Assembly: GCA_003565775.1 (NCBI GenBank)
Contig: PXAT01000106.1
Span: 1 to 44,675 of the forward strand
From: Ectothiorhodospiraceae bacterium
GTDB lineage: Bacteria; Pseudomonadota; Gammaproteobacteria; Nitrococcales; Aquisalimonadaceae
Direction: 5' to 3'
DNA: 44,675 nucleotides
Positions 1 to 7,531 of this stretch are shown in pieces. Position numbers and translations under genes: made by a program. The stretch's first letter is position 1; each line of letters starts with the position of its first letter. Under the pieces are notes generated by a model. The model was not told the DNA's origin and did no database searches. It worked only from the letters and a program-made list of their open reading frames with translations.

Positions 1-114
1 AGAGGAAAGCGTGGGAGGGGTTCGAACCCTCGGAAATTAACCAGCAGGGTTCGATTCCCGAGCGCAGCGAGGGAAGACGCAGGAGCGCAGCGACTGCGGC
101 AATCCCTCCCCAAC
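1..114. repeat. tRNA-trailing repeat, copy A
   Basis: First of three copies of a ~110-bp repeat (others at 216-329 and about 44563-44675). It holds two T-arm-like stretches, GGTTCGAACCC and GGTTCGATTCCCG, followed by a purine-rich block GAGCGCAGCGAGGGAAGACG and a tail GCAGCGACTGCGGCAATCCC. Copies A and B are nearly identical and lie 215 bp apart in the same orientation. The T-arm-like pieces do not form a tRNA because no acceptor, D or anticodon arm can be found. Function unknown. The window begins inside or at the edge of this copy. Confidence 0.75.
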
Positions 115-215
115 CAGCCGCCTTACCGACCTGGGCGAAGCCATTCACAGCAGATTTCGCAGCCCGACTAGCCGCTCACGCCACCCAGCATGGGTAGCCC
201 CTTTTCATTTGTACC

Positions 216-329
216 AGAGGAAAGCGTGGGAGGGGTTCGAACCCGCAGAAATTAACCAGCAGGGTTCGATTCCCGAGCGCAGCGAGGGAAGACGCAGAAG
301 CGCAGCGACTGCGGCAATCCCTCCCCAAC
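216..329. repeat. tRNA-trailing repeat, copy B
   Basis: Second copy, differing from copy A at only a few positions (for example CCCGCAG instead of CCCTCGG near its start). The bases just upstream (190-215, ATGGGTAGCCCCTTTT) resemble the 3' half of the terminator that follows tRNA-Ser at 44541-44560. The repeat and a terminator-like piece may therefore move or duplicate together. Short ORFs can be read through it on both strands, but these are by-products of the repeat. Confidence 0.75.
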
Positions 330-455
330 GGGGAGGAAACGTTATGCTGTTACATGGTGTCTGCATGACCGGTAAGCTTTGCTCTATTTCCGCGTCTGCG
401 CCTGATCCGGTGTTTTCTTCTGCGACAGGAAGTGCTGACCGTAACGGAAGCAACA

Positions 456-1076
456 ATGAACGAACATGGTTTGACGGGGCTGGCCTTCGGGGATCTGCGG
501 CATCGCTTCGCGATATCGGAAGCGGTATCACCCCGCTCGCCTTTTCGGCTGAACTGGCAAGTGGCACGGGAGGCGGCAGTGCTGCTTGCGATCATGCGGC
601 GGGGGGACGGGCTGCAGGTGCTGCTGACGCGTCGCAGTGAGCATTTGTTGCACCATCCGGGTCAAATCAGCTTCCCCGGTGGGCGTATCGAGAAGGACGA
701 TACGGATGCGGTCGCGGCCGCCCTCCGGGAAGCCGAAGAGGAGGTCGGGTTGCCGGCGGGCCGGGTCGAAATGCTTGGCCGCATGGGCCCGTTCCAGACC
801 GGCACCGGCTTCATCGTCCACACCGTTTTGGGTCTGGTCGAGGTACCGCCGGTTCTCCGTCCGGATCCGCGCGAAGTCGCGGGTCTGGTGGAGGTGCCGC
901 TGGACATGGTGCTGGACATGAGCTGCTATCGACCGCACCGCCTGGAGCGGAACGGGCAGGTCTACGAAGGCGTTGCGCTTGATTATCGGGGTGACCGGAT
1001 CTGGGGCGCGACGGCCTGCATTCTTCATTGTCTGGCGGAATGGACGAACGGGGCTCCGGTCCGTATGTCCAAATAA
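456..1076 (+). CDS. nudL: NudL-type Nudix hydrolase (CoA pyrophosphatase family)
   Basis: A 206-residue Nudix protein. The family hydrolyses the pyrophosphate of coenzyme A and its derivatives in the cytosol. The NudL signature is visible: VLLTRRSEHLLHHPGQISFPGG, here read as LLTRRS followed by HPGQISFPGG, then the Nudix box ending LREAEEEVGL. As in E. coli NudL, the acidic DD-T-D stretch replaces the first glutamate of the generic Nudix box. The reading frame is open from a GTG at 432, but the ATG at 456 has GGAAG at 445-449 and better spacing. It stands alone between the repeats and an L,D-transpeptidase gene. Family assignment is firm; the exact substrate is inferred. Confidence 0.85.
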   Translation: MNEHGLTGLAFGDLRHRFAISEAVSPRSPFRLNWQVAREAAVLLAIMRRGDGLQVLLTRRSEHLLHHPGQISFPGGRIEKDDTDAVAAALREAEEEVGLPAGRVEMLGRMGPFQTGTGFIVHTVLGLVEVPPVLRPDPREVAGLVEVPLDMVLDMSCYRPHRLERNGQVYEGVALDYRGDRIWGATACILHCLAEWTNGAPVRMSK

Positions 1077-1120
1077 CGAATGCCGGGAACGGTTTCCATG
1101 TCGGGTGAATGGGGCCATTA

Positions 1121-1151
1121 TTAAAGAGGCGCTGACCTATTCCCGCGGACG
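1121..1151 (+). repeat. solo end of the GGAAACGCTGA inverted-repeat family (degenerate)
   Basis: TTAA followed by a diverged copy of the family's terminal repeat (GCGCTGACCTATTCCCGCG). It matches the left end of the complete element at 25550-25809 but has no partner end nearby. It lies just upstream of the L,D-transpeptidase start at 1174, so it would be in that gene's leader. Confidence 0.45.
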
Positions 1152-1173
1152 ATTCATTACCAGGAACCACGCG

Positions 1174-2283
1174 ATGAATTCTGATTCAACACTCTCCGGA
1201 ACCCGGCTGATCACGGTCGGCATGGTGCTCTGCTTCATGCTCTCGGGTGTGCCTCTGGCGCACGCCATGGATGATGAAGTCGAGGGCACACAGGTTGATG
1301 TTTCCGAAGAGCAGGAAGCCTCCGAAGCGGGCGCAGAGGCAGAGGACGCCGCGGAACGCGAGGCGCGTCAGCAACGCAACGTTTTCCTGCTGCCACCCGA
1401 TGATGTCGATGTGGTCGGGGAGATCCAGATTGTCGAGGTTGGTCCGGATGACACCCTGCTGAGTATCGGGCGTCGCTACGGGATCGGTTTCGAGGCCATG
1501 CGTATGGCCAATCCAGGTGTTGATTTGTGGGTGCCTGGCGAAGGAACCGAGGTGGTCATTCCGAGCCGTTACGTGTTGCCGCCGGGGCCACGCAGGGGCC
1601 TGGTCGTCAATCTGCCGGAAATGCGAATCTACTATTATCCGGAGCCCAAGGCTGGCGAGCAGCCGACGGTGGAGACTTACGCGGTCAGTGTCGGCCGCCA
1701 GGACTGGAGCACGCCGATCGGAACCACGAAGGTTACCGGTCACGTCAAGGACCCGGCCTGGTACCCGCCTGCATCGGTGCGGCAGCGCTATGAAAACGAG
1801 GGTCGCAGTCTGCCACGCCGTGTCGACCCGGGCCCCGACAATCCTCTCGGTGGCTACGCTATCGGCCTGGATATTCCCAGCTATTTCATTCATGGCACCA
1901 ACCGCCCGGCGGGTGTTGGCATGCGGGTGACCCATGGCTGCATCCGGATGTACCCGGAGGATATCGCGCACATCTTCAACCGGCTGCCACGGGGAACCGA
2001 GGTCCGTATCATGAACGAACCCTACAAGGCCGGCTGGGCTTCCGGGCAACTGTTCATCCAGGCCTTCCCGACGCTGGAGGAAGATGGAATGGATGAGCGG
2101 GAGGCCTACAACAAAGCGGTGCAGACCGTTGTCGGGATGCTCGAAAAACACCCTTCGGGCACCGTTGATCGCGAGCAGCTTCGGGCGGCAGTGGCCAACC
2201 GCAACGGTTTGCCGGTCGCCATCCTCCAGGAGGCCACCGACGAATTCCGGGATGTGGCAACGGCGCCGGAATCCATCTGGTAA
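1174..2283 (+). CDS. L,D-transpeptidase (YkuD domain) with LysM-like region, ErfK/YbiS type
   Basis: A 369-residue exported enzyme that would act on periplasmic peptidoglycan, either forming 3-3 crosslinks or attaching Lpp-type lipoproteins. An N-terminal signal peptide ends near ALAHA. An acidic, low-complexity stretch follows, then a LysM-like segment at about residues 84-130 (DDTLLSIGRRYGI, then VIPSRYVLP), and a YkuD domain with His240 and the HGCIRM motif (catalytic Cys256). The frame is open from 973, but the ATG at 1174 has AGGA at a good distance and starts the signal peptide. It converges on a lipoprotein gene ending in lysine, with a shared terminator between them. This layout suggests, but does not prove, that the two proteins are enzyme and substrate. 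Confidence 0.9.
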   Translation: MNSDSTLSGTRLITVGMVLCFMLSGVPLAHAMDDEVEGTQVDVSEEQEASEAGAEAEDAAEREARQQRNVFLLPPDDVDVVGEIQIVEVGPDDTLLSIGRRYGIGFEAMRMANPGVDLWVPGEGTEVVIPSRYVLPPGPRRGLVVNLPEMRIYYYPEPKAGEQPTVETYAVSVGRQDWSTPIGTTKVTGHVKDPAWYPPASVRQRYENEGRSLPRRVDPGPDNPLGGYAIGLDIPSYFIHGTNRPAGVGMRVTHGCIRMYPEDIAHIFNRLPRGTEVRIMNEPYKAGWASGQLFIQAFPTLEEDGMDEREAYNKAVQTVVGMLEKHPSGTVDREQLRAAVANRNGLPVAILQEATDEFRDVATAPESIW

Positions 2284-2340
2284 TTCATTACGCTCGGCGC
2301 GGACTTGTGCTCCGCCCTGACGCCTGAAAAATTCCGGAGC

Positions 2341-2373
2341 AAAAAAAAGCCCCGCCGTTGGCGGGGCTTTTTT
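2341..2373. terminator. bidirectional intrinsic terminator
   Basis: An 8-bp perfect GC stem, GCCCCGCC (2349-2356) with GGCGGGGC (2360-2367) and loop GTT, is flanked by eight A on the left and six T on the right. It can therefore end transcription of both the L,D-transpeptidase (+) and the lipoprotein gene (-). Confidence 0.93.
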
Positions 2374-2387
2374 GTTGCATGTCGAGC

Positions 2388-2669
2388 TTACTTCATCATG
2401 GAATCTTCAAACATGCGATCGATCTTCTGGTTCAGCTCATCAATCCTTTCGCTGTTCCGGTTGGCACGGTTCTGGGCGGAGGTGGCAGTGCGATTTGCCT
2501 CAGCCGCATCGGTCCGAGCCTGGTTGGCGGTGGAAAGAGCTTCGTCAGCCTTGGCGTTGACGTCTTCGAGGGTCAGTCCGTCATCGGCGGTGGACGCACA
2601 ACCGACAATTGCGGCCATGGCGACGGCCAGAGCAGAGACCTTCAGCAGCTTCTTCAAGCTATCGGACAT
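2388..2669 (-). CDS. Lpp/OprI-like outer-membrane lipoprotein
   Basis: A 93-residue lipoprotein. The signal peptide ends in a lipobox (IVGC, acylated Cys24). After it comes an alanine-rich heptad coiled coil (ANRTATSAQNRANRNSERID) like the trimeric helix of Lpp and OprI. The last residue is lysine (DSMMK), the position through which Lpp is covalently joined to peptidoglycan by L,D-transpeptidases. A strong ribosome binding site, AAGGAG, precedes the ATG by eight bases. A sigma70-like promoter and a strong terminator frame it as a single-gene, probably highly expressed unit. Family known; covalent attachment is inferred from the terminal lysine. Confidence 0.88.
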   Translation of the reverse strand: MSDSLKKLLKVSALAVAMAAIVGCASTADDGLTLEDVNAKADEALSTANQARTDAAEANRTATSAQNRANRNSERIDELNQKIDRMFEDSMMK

Positions 2670-2734
2670 TTCACTGTCTCCTTCAATTACACGTTGTTGT
2701 CGTGCCAGTCTCCCATGACCAGCAACTCGCCTTC

Positions 2735-2762
2735 ATTCTAGGACCATTGACACGCATTGCAA
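2735..2762 (-). promoter_or_regulatory. predicted sigma70 promoter of the lipoprotein gene
   Basis: Reading the minus strand: TTGCAA (-35), 16 bases, TAGAAT (-10). It lies about 65 bases upstream of the lipoprotein start codon, facing it. No experimental support. Confidence 0.55.
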
Positions 2763-2902
2763 AGGTGTTCCGGTGCGTCTGCACAAAATAAATTTGCCTT
2801 TTAAGGTCAAAAGGCAAAAGTGTTACTGAACAAAGACACTATTCCGCAAGTTTATCGGTTTCGCTGATTGAAACCCGTGATGGTCCGGGGTTGCCATCCG
2901 GG

Positions 2903-3463
2903 CTATTGCACAACAACGCGTGTACCTATACCCACAAGTTCGGCAAACTCTTCGATCTGCTCATTGGTCAGGGCAATGCAACCCTGCGTCCAGTCAGAGA
3001 CCGCATGCACATCCGCATCGCCGTTCCCCAGCCCGTGAATGCCGATGTGTCCGCCCAGCGCCGTGGTCTGCGGCGGTACCTGATTACGGCGCAGTGAGTC
3101 GGTTACGAGCAGAAACTGGTCGATATTCAGGTTTCCCTTTGCGTAAGCCCGTCGTGTGTGCTCGAAATCAGGGAAATCCAGGCCCAGGAATATGTGGAAT
3201 TTGCTTTCGTTATTGATCCAGTGAATGCGGAATTCCCCGAGCGGTGTCGTATTGTCGCCACGGCTGCGGACTGTCGATGTGCCACCGCGGCCGAGCGCGG
3301 CACCGTCGAATCGTCGCACTTCCCGGTCGCCATCGAAGACCTGGACGATTTTCCTCTCGGTGTCGACCATGACCCACCGTTCGGCCGCAAGGGCGGGCAG
3401 GGCGGGCATCAGGATCAGCAGCAACAGCAGGGAGAACGGGTGAAACGTGGCTCGGGAGCGCAT
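2903..3463 (-). CDS. L,D-transpeptidase family protein (YkuD domain), exported
   Basis: A 186-residue protein with a hydrophobic signal peptide ending ALPALAA and a compact YkuD domain. The active-site region reads GGHIGIHGLG, then TQGCIAL, with catalytic Cys162. It would act on peptidoglycan in the periplasm. A TTG at 3466 is possible, but the ATG at 3463 shares a base with the upstream gene's stop (TGATG), which implies translational coupling to the glutaredoxin-like gene. It lacks the LysM-like part of the other transpeptidase at 1174. Whether it crosslinks, attaches lipoprotein or cleaves cannot be told from the sequence. Confidence 0.87.
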   Translation of the reverse strand: MRSRATFHPFSLLLLLILMPALPALAAERWVMVDTERKIVQVFDGDREVRRFDGAALGRGGTSTVRSRGDNTTPLGEFRIHWINNESKFHIFLGLDFPDFEHTRRAYAKGNLNIDQFLLVTDSLRRNQVPPQTTALGGHIGIHGLGNGDADVHAVSDWTQGCIALTNEQIEEFAELVGIGTRVVVQ

Positions 3464-3726
3464 CAATTCGAATCTCGACCGGTAGTGGTGAGGAAACGGT
3501 TCAGCGAGGTCTCGTCGAACGGCCAGTCCAGTTCACGCTGTCCCCAGCGGAGGACGGGGACGCGGGTTCCGTAAGTGGCAAACAGGTCGTCATCGAGACT
3601 TATGTCGACCAGCGTGTAATCCATGTGCGGCGCCGACAGGCTGATGACGGCCGCTGCCTGTTCACAGAGATGGCAGTGCTCGGTACCCAGGAGTACCGGG
3701 ACGGATGTGTGATTGTGGCTTGTCAT
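3463..3726 (-). CDS. glutaredoxin-like family protein (DUF836 type)
   Basis: An 87-residue small thioredoxin-fold protein with a CHLC redox motif (Cys18 and Cys21) in the typical TEHCHLCEQA setting, and a VPVL segment matching the cis-proline loop of glutaredoxins (TRVPVLRWG). It probably acts in cytosolic thiol-disulfide exchange; the partner is unknown. The frame is open to 3768, but the ATG at 3726 has GGAAA upstream and starts at the usual place for the family. It is translationally coupled to the following L,D-transpeptidase. An inverted-repeat element lies 35 bp upstream of its start. Confidence 0.82.
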   Translation of the reverse strand: MTSHNHTSVPVLLGTEHCHLCEQAAAVISLSAPHMDYTLVDISLDDDLFATYGTRVPVLRWGQRELDWPFDETSLNRFLTTTGRDSN

Positions 3727-3760
3727 GCGATGTTTCCGGTCGTCCTCGGCCCAACCTGAG

Positions 3761-3949
3761 GGAAGCATGCGTCGTTGCGCGCCGTCGCGTTAAACGGTAC
3801 CTGCTTCCCTGGAGGCCCGGCCGTTTTTGGCCCCTGGCGGCGTTACGCCACCGGCCCGGTAGAATCACTACCGAGCCGGCACCGCGCCTTGCCAGATGCC
3901 CAAAACCTGCCTCGGGCGCAGACGCGGGAATAATTTAGCGTTTCCTTAA
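3761..3949 (-). repeat. MITE-like inverted-repeat element R1 (rearranged copy)
   Basis: On the minus strand this matches the left half of the complete element at 25550-25809: terminal repeat (TTAA then GGAAACGCTAAATTATTC), the CGAGGCAGGTTTTGGGCATC block, and the hairpin CGGTAG-TGATT-CTACCG (3857-3873). The other end does not continue like the complete copy. Instead a piece resembling the middle (AGGGAAGCATGCGTCGTTGC) is present in the opposite orientation, so this copy is rearranged. It carries no gene. Confidence 0.8.
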
Positions 3950-4010
3950 CGCCTTTTATCATCGCTCCGGAGCTTTGACCAGCACCGGCCGACACCTCCT
4001 TTGTCGTGGT

Positions 4011-4472
4011 TCAGCAATCGCCGATCCGCTTACCCCGGATATCGGTCAGGATCTTCATGCCGCCCCCCTCATCGGCGCCGGGCTGCACATCGGCGCCGGC
4101 GGGTGCCAGCATATCCAGTTGCATTTCACCGGTGATGGTATCGCCATTGAATGTGTAACTCCCGCGGACATCACCGCTCTGCCCATTCAGGTCGCAGGCC
4201 ATGTGAAATTCCATGCCGTCGCGGCCGACGGTGCTATCTGCGACCCGGCAATCGCCGACACTGCTGAGCAGGGTGTCTTCGGCCGATTCGATGTCCGATT
4301 CGGTCAGGCACTGGCGGTCGGTATGGCTCTGTTCAGGCATCGCTTGACCACCTTCCATGTTGATGGTGGTGGTAAATTCCCACTCGCCCGGCGTCACGTT
4401 GGGCGTCTCCGCGAGCACCCCGAGCGGCAGGCCTAGCGCCAGCAGGGTGGCGATACGGGTCATTGTCTGCAT
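4011..4472 (-). CDS. DUF3617 family protein, exported
   Basis: A 153-residue protein with an N-terminal signal peptide (LLALGLPLGVLAE). The DUF3617 hallmark is present: a PGEWEFTTTI start after the signal, conserved cysteines (RQCLTESD, GDCRV, MACDL) and a C-terminal cysteine. Its role is unknown in the family. A strong ribosome binding site, GGAGGAG, sits seven bases before the ATG. It is probably a single-gene unit. Confidence 0.82.
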   Translation of the reverse strand: MQTMTRIATLLALGLPLGVLAETPNVTPGEWEFTTTINMEGGQAMPEQSHTDRQCLTESDIESAEDTLLSSVGDCRVADSTVGRDGMEFHMACDLNGQSGDVRGSYTFNGDTITGEMQLDMLAPAGADVQPGADEGGGMKILTDIRGKRIGDC

Positions 4473-5096
4473 GATGATCTCCTCCGTTGGTTATCGGCTC
4501 ATCGGCCGGGCAGGGATTCGCGCTGCCCTGGCGTACTGGGCTTGTGACCGGATAACGCCTCCAGGGGTTCAGCGTCCGCCTGCCTGCTCCGTTCCGGGTT
4601 TTCAGGTCAATGCCGGATTCGTCGCCACGTCACCGTGTGCAGTATCTGTGTTGTCTGAACTTGCGTGAGTTTTCCAGCGAGGGCAAATCCTTCATCAGCC
4701 GATATCTCTCGCCTCGTCCCGGCGTTGTGCCGACGATGGAGCGGAGAGACCGTTAAGGAAACGCTAAATTATTCGCGCGGCTGCGCCCGAGACCGGTTCT
4801 GGTCAGCGGGCGCTGCTCGACCGCAGAACACCTGCGCCGCTGCAAAGCGCGCCTCGCCTCGGAAAAACTGCGGACGCCAGGGCAGGCGTGCGAATACCTC
4901 AGCGTTTTCCTGGAACGAAGGACGGAAGGGAAACCAAGCGAATGCTCCCGAAAACCGGCATGGGAGCGGGTTTGAATACCCTTTCCGGGGGTTGGCGACA
5001 GGCGGGAGGTGGTTGATCGGTCAAGCCCCGGGTACCAGGCGCCTGCCCCGTTGGAGCCGCACCGCAACGGACCACCCGGGGTTCGAGGTTACGGTC
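4473..5096. other. intergenic stretch with one repeat element
   Basis: About 620 bp without a credible gene. It contains the inverted-repeat element R2 (4753-4914). The ORFs crossing it have no ribosome binding site and no recognisable domain. I see nothing else definable. Confidence 0.6.
4753..4914 (+). repeat. MITE-like inverted-repeat element R2 (short form)
   Basis: A 154-bp core (4757-4910) with both ends present: left GGAAACGCTAAATTATTCGC, right AATACCTCAGCGTTTTCC, which is its inverted partner. Compared with the complete element at 25550-25809, the first hairpin module is deleted and the second (CGCAG-AACAC-CTGCG) is kept. Left flank is TTAA and right flank TGGA, so a target duplication is not preserved or was never made. 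It encodes nothing. Confidence 0.85.
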
Positions 5097-5267
5097 TTAC
5101 CCATGCCTTGCCCATTTCCTCAGGGGCATGCGGTAGTCACGGTAGTCGAGGACGACACCGGAACGGCACTCAAGCCCGGTTGAAGCTGGTGCCGTGACCG
5201 GGGTTTCTGTCGCCTCCGGTGCAAGGGCAGACCAATAAGCGAGCCAGAAATCGAATGGTGTGGACAT
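5097..5267 (-). CDS. small hypothetical protein (56 residues)
   Basis: A short ORF whose ATG at 5267 is preceded by an unusually good ribosome binding site, AAGGAGAT, five bases away. The N-terminus, MSTPFDFWLAYWSALAP, is aromatic and hydrophobic; the C-terminus is basic. No known domain is recognised. The nearby phasin gene raises the idea of a granule-associated peptide, but that is speculation. It could also be a remnant of a longer gene, or not be translated. Confidence 0.4.
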   Translation of the reverse strand: MSTPFDFWLAYWSALAPEATETPVTAPASTGLECRSGVVLDYRDYRMPLRKWARHG

Positions 5268-5849
5268 CGGGGATCTCCTTTCCGTCTTCGTCAATCCGGT
5301 CTCTGACGACTTGCTGGGACGTGTCTGAACAGAGAATGGCCATACGGTCAGAGCGATAAGCTGCCGAGACCATGCCTAAGCATTAGCAGGGGTTGATGGC
5401 CAGCTCTGTTCGATGATGCACATATATAGTGTCTGCGGCCCACGGTCGATACGCGGGGCGACCGACTCCACGGCTCCCTGGGGAGCCGGATTCGCTCCAT
5501 GGGAGGCCTGCGCCGGGCATGCTGCGCGGGCAGTTGTCAGGGGAATACGTGGCGGGTTTGTTCCTGACTCGATTCTTTCAACGGTTGCGGTCCCCGCAAG
5601 ACACGGTGGTTGACTGTTACGCCACCCACAGGTCCCGTCGCGAAGGGATTGCTCGCGACCAATGCGACCTGCGTCCGGTTACACTGATGGTCAGTCATCG
5701 AACGCTATCCGGGCAGGGTTGAGCACGGAGGATCCGAGCATGGTTTTACTGCGCGGCAGAACCGGAAGGGATGCGGAGGGAGTGACGTGGGCGGCCCGGT
5801 CCGGGGCAGCCCTCCGTCCGCGCCGTCATGCTGCTGAAGGAAGCCCTGG
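5268..5849. other. intergenic stretch, no gene recognised
   Basis: About 580 bp with only short ORFs lacking ribosome binding sites. The one structure noticed is an inverted repeat, CGGAGGG (5774-5780) and CCCTCCG (5810-5816), which could fold into a hairpin in the leader of the DUF1622 gene. Upstream control signals of both flanking genes probably lie here, but none can be named with confidence. Confidence 0.5.
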
Positions 5850-6224
5850 TTGAGCGCGCTTCTGTTCAGTATTGTCGACGCGCTGATCCTCATGCTGGAG
5901 GCTATCGGCGTTGCTGTCATGGTCGGCGGTTTCATCACGGCCACCATCGTCTACCTGGTGCGCACCCGGCACTGGGCGACCCATCGGGCCTATATCGATT
6001 ACCGGCGGCGCAGCGTGCGTGGCCTGATTCTCGGGCTGGAATTTCTGGTCGCGGCCGACATCATCAAGACGGTTGCAGTCGACTACACCATGCAGAGCCT
6101 GCTGATGCTCGGCATCATCATTCTGATTCGCACCTTTCTGGTATTCGCCCTGCATCTGGAGATAGAGGGCCGTTTTCCATGGAGCGAAGCCGCCGAAACC
6201 GACGACGAGGCCCGGCCACGATAA
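5850..6224 (+). CDS. DUF1622 family integral membrane protein
   Basis: A 124-residue inner-membrane protein with about three hydrophobic segments (roughly residues 5-33, 58-80 and 85-105) and the family's typical GLEFLVAADIIKTV segment. The N-terminal helix is followed by a basic loop (RRRSVRG). The role of the family is unknown. The start is a TTG at 5850 with AAGGA at 5837-5841; the first in-frame ATG (5892) would cut into the first helix. The C-terminus is charged and cytosolic-looking. Confidence 0.85.
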   Translation: MSALLFSIVDALILMLEAIGVAVMVGGFITATIVYLVRTRHWATHRAYIDYRRRSVRGLILGLEFLVAADIIKTVAVDYTMQSLLMLGIIILIRTFLVFALHLEIEGRFPWSEAAETDDEARPR

Positions 6225-6278
6225 GCCCCCGCCTGACGGGCCTTTTGCCGGTGGAGCCCGACGAAAGGCGATTGCAGC

Positions 6279-6313
6279 GCGACAGACGCGGGAATAAATC
6301 AGTCTCTCCTTAA
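6279..6313 (-). repeat. solo end of the GGAAACGCTGA inverted-repeat family (R3)
   Basis: On the minus strand: TTAA, then GGAGAGACTGATTTATTCCC and GCGTCTG. This matches one terminal repeat of the element family; no partner end lies within 300 bp. It is located between the DUF1622 and phasin genes, just upstream of the predicted phasin promoter. Confidence 0.6.
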
Positions 6314-6332
6314 TAATTTTCCTCAAGAGTGC

Positions 6333-6360
6333 TTGAATTGTCGGCAACAACGTCTAACTT
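6333..6360 (+). promoter_or_regulatory. candidate sigma70 promoter of the phasin gene
   Basis: TTGAAT (6333-6338), 16 bases, TAACTT (6355-6360). It faces the phasin gene, whose ATG is at 6444, giving a leader of about 75 bases. Moderate match only. Confidence 0.4.
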
Positions 6361-6443
6361 TTCGACCGAGATGGAATGATGCAGATGCGCAGCACAAGGG
6401 GGCGTTCCCCGGCGCATGAGTCCCGTAGTAGGAGGTGACTACG

Positions 6444-6824
6444 ATGAACGAAGACATCCTCAACAAGACCATCGGCCAGCTCGAATCCTATATGGGCCCT
6501 GCTCGCAAGGTGAGCAGCCTGGTGATCGAACACTTTTCCAGGGTCTCCGAGTTCCAGTTGGAAGCTTTCAAGGCGTACTCCGACCTCAGCGTCGAGCAGC
6601 TGCGCGCCGTGTCCAGAGTGACCGACGCCGAGAGCCTGCAGGACTTTCTGAACGACCAGACCAGGATCGCCAGGACGGTCAGCGAAAAGTTGAACAGCGA
6701 CGCGTCGACCCTCGCCGGTTTCGGCAAGGATCTGACCGACGAGTTGCAGAAGCTGACCCAGGAAAACGTGGCCGCGGCGAGCAGGGCCGCGAGCAAGGCC
6801 GCCAGGGCCGCCAAGGCTGCCTGA
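6444..6824 (+). CDS. phasin family protein
   Basis: A 126-residue, almost wholly helical protein. Phasins coat polyhydroxyalkanoate granules and control their size. The family pattern is visible: an N-terminal amphipathic region, a central FQLEAFKAYSDLSVEQLRAV stretch, and an alanine-lysine-rich tail (RAASKAARAAKAA) like that of granule-binding phasins. The frame starts with a GTG at 6435, but that codon lies inside the ribosome binding site AGGAGG (6430-6435), so the ATG at 6444 is chosen. No PHA synthase gene is in this window, so granule association is inferred from the family. Confidence 0.87.
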   Translation: MNEDILNKTIGQLESYMGPARKVSSLVIEHFSRVSEFQLEAFKAYSDLSVEQLRAVSRVTDAESLQDFLNDQTRIARTVSEKLNSDASTLAGFGKDLTDELQKLTQENVAAASRAASKAARAAKAA

Positions 6825-6847
6825 GACCGGCGCCAGATGCTTTTCTG

Positions 6848-6885
6848 AGCCGCTGCGCCCTCTCTTGAGCAGCGGCTTTCCTTTG
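6848..6885 (+). terminator. intrinsic terminator after the phasin gene
   Basis: Inverted repeat AGCCGCTGC (6848-6856) and GCAGCGGCT (6869-6877), 12-base loop, followed by TTCCTTTG. The stem is strong and the T-run interrupted. It lies 24 bases after the phasin stop. Confidence 0.6.
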
Positions 6886-7073
6886 CCTGCAATGACTGCG
6901 GCGGCCGCGCTGCCCTTGCGGCACTTGCGCCCGCGGCGCTGCCGCAGCGCCAATCGACGGCAACCGCGGCAGGCAGCCTCGCATTTGACCGCATTGTGGC
7001 CAACGGATTTCGCGATCTATGGGCCTATGGGCGCGGGGTGGAAATCGACCTCCCACGCCGGAACATCGGCGGA

Positions 7074-7406
7074 TTAAGCATCAGTCGCGAGATGCCTGAC
7101 GGGCAGGCGACTCACTTCAAGGTCAGCAGTCATTGGCGTCGCATGCTCCCTGGTTCTGCCGAGGACATCTCCGGTCGCATCCAGATAATCCTGGATCAGT
7201 CTCCCGAGTGAGGTGTTACCGTGCTGGATCTTCGGGGTAGTCTCTTGATCCAGTAACTCTGCCTCTCGTTGATCAGCCCAACGCTTCGCCATGGGGTTTG
7301 TCGGAAAGGATTCTGACTCTTCGTACGCAACGCGGTTGACCCGCATGTGAACCCGCACACGACAGGCAACACTCTTCTTTCGTTGGAGTCTGATGTTGGT
7401 CGTCAT
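7074..7406 (-). pseudogene. truncated phage-type tyrosine integrase (N-terminal fragment)
   Basis: About 110 codons resembling only the N-terminus of a phage or island integrase. There is a basic arm-type DNA-binding part (IRLQRKKSVACRVRVHMRV, then ESFPTNPMAKRWADQREAEL) and the start of the core-binding domain (TSLGRLIQDYLDATGD). It then stops at a TAA, and no catalytic domain (R-H-R-Y) follows in any frame. The segment looks lower in GC than its neighbours. It lies directly upstream of the 5' end of dusA, a known target of island integrases, so it is probably the scar of a lost integrated element. A GTG at 7415 is an alternative start. Confidence 0.72.
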
Positions 7407-7531
7407 CAGTTGCACGTATAAACGGGTCTGGGTGCAGAACAGGAACAGTCGGGTGTCGCCAGTGCTCCTGAAACACTGTCGGTCCGCATGAACAGCAGGA
7501 AAGCGTTGGCCGGCGGAATAGTTGCGAACCC

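Noticed and set aside
1-330. tRNA genes in the left repeats because of GGTTCGAATCC-like motifs
   Set aside because: Only T-arm-like motifs; no acceptor stem, D-arm or anticodon arm could be formed.
209-640. ORFs through the left repeats (both strands)
   Set aside because: They read through the repeats and overlap the Nudix gene; no ribosome binding site or domain.
4753-5067. 104-residue ORF over element R2
   Set aside because: Lies across the repeat and has no ribosome binding site.
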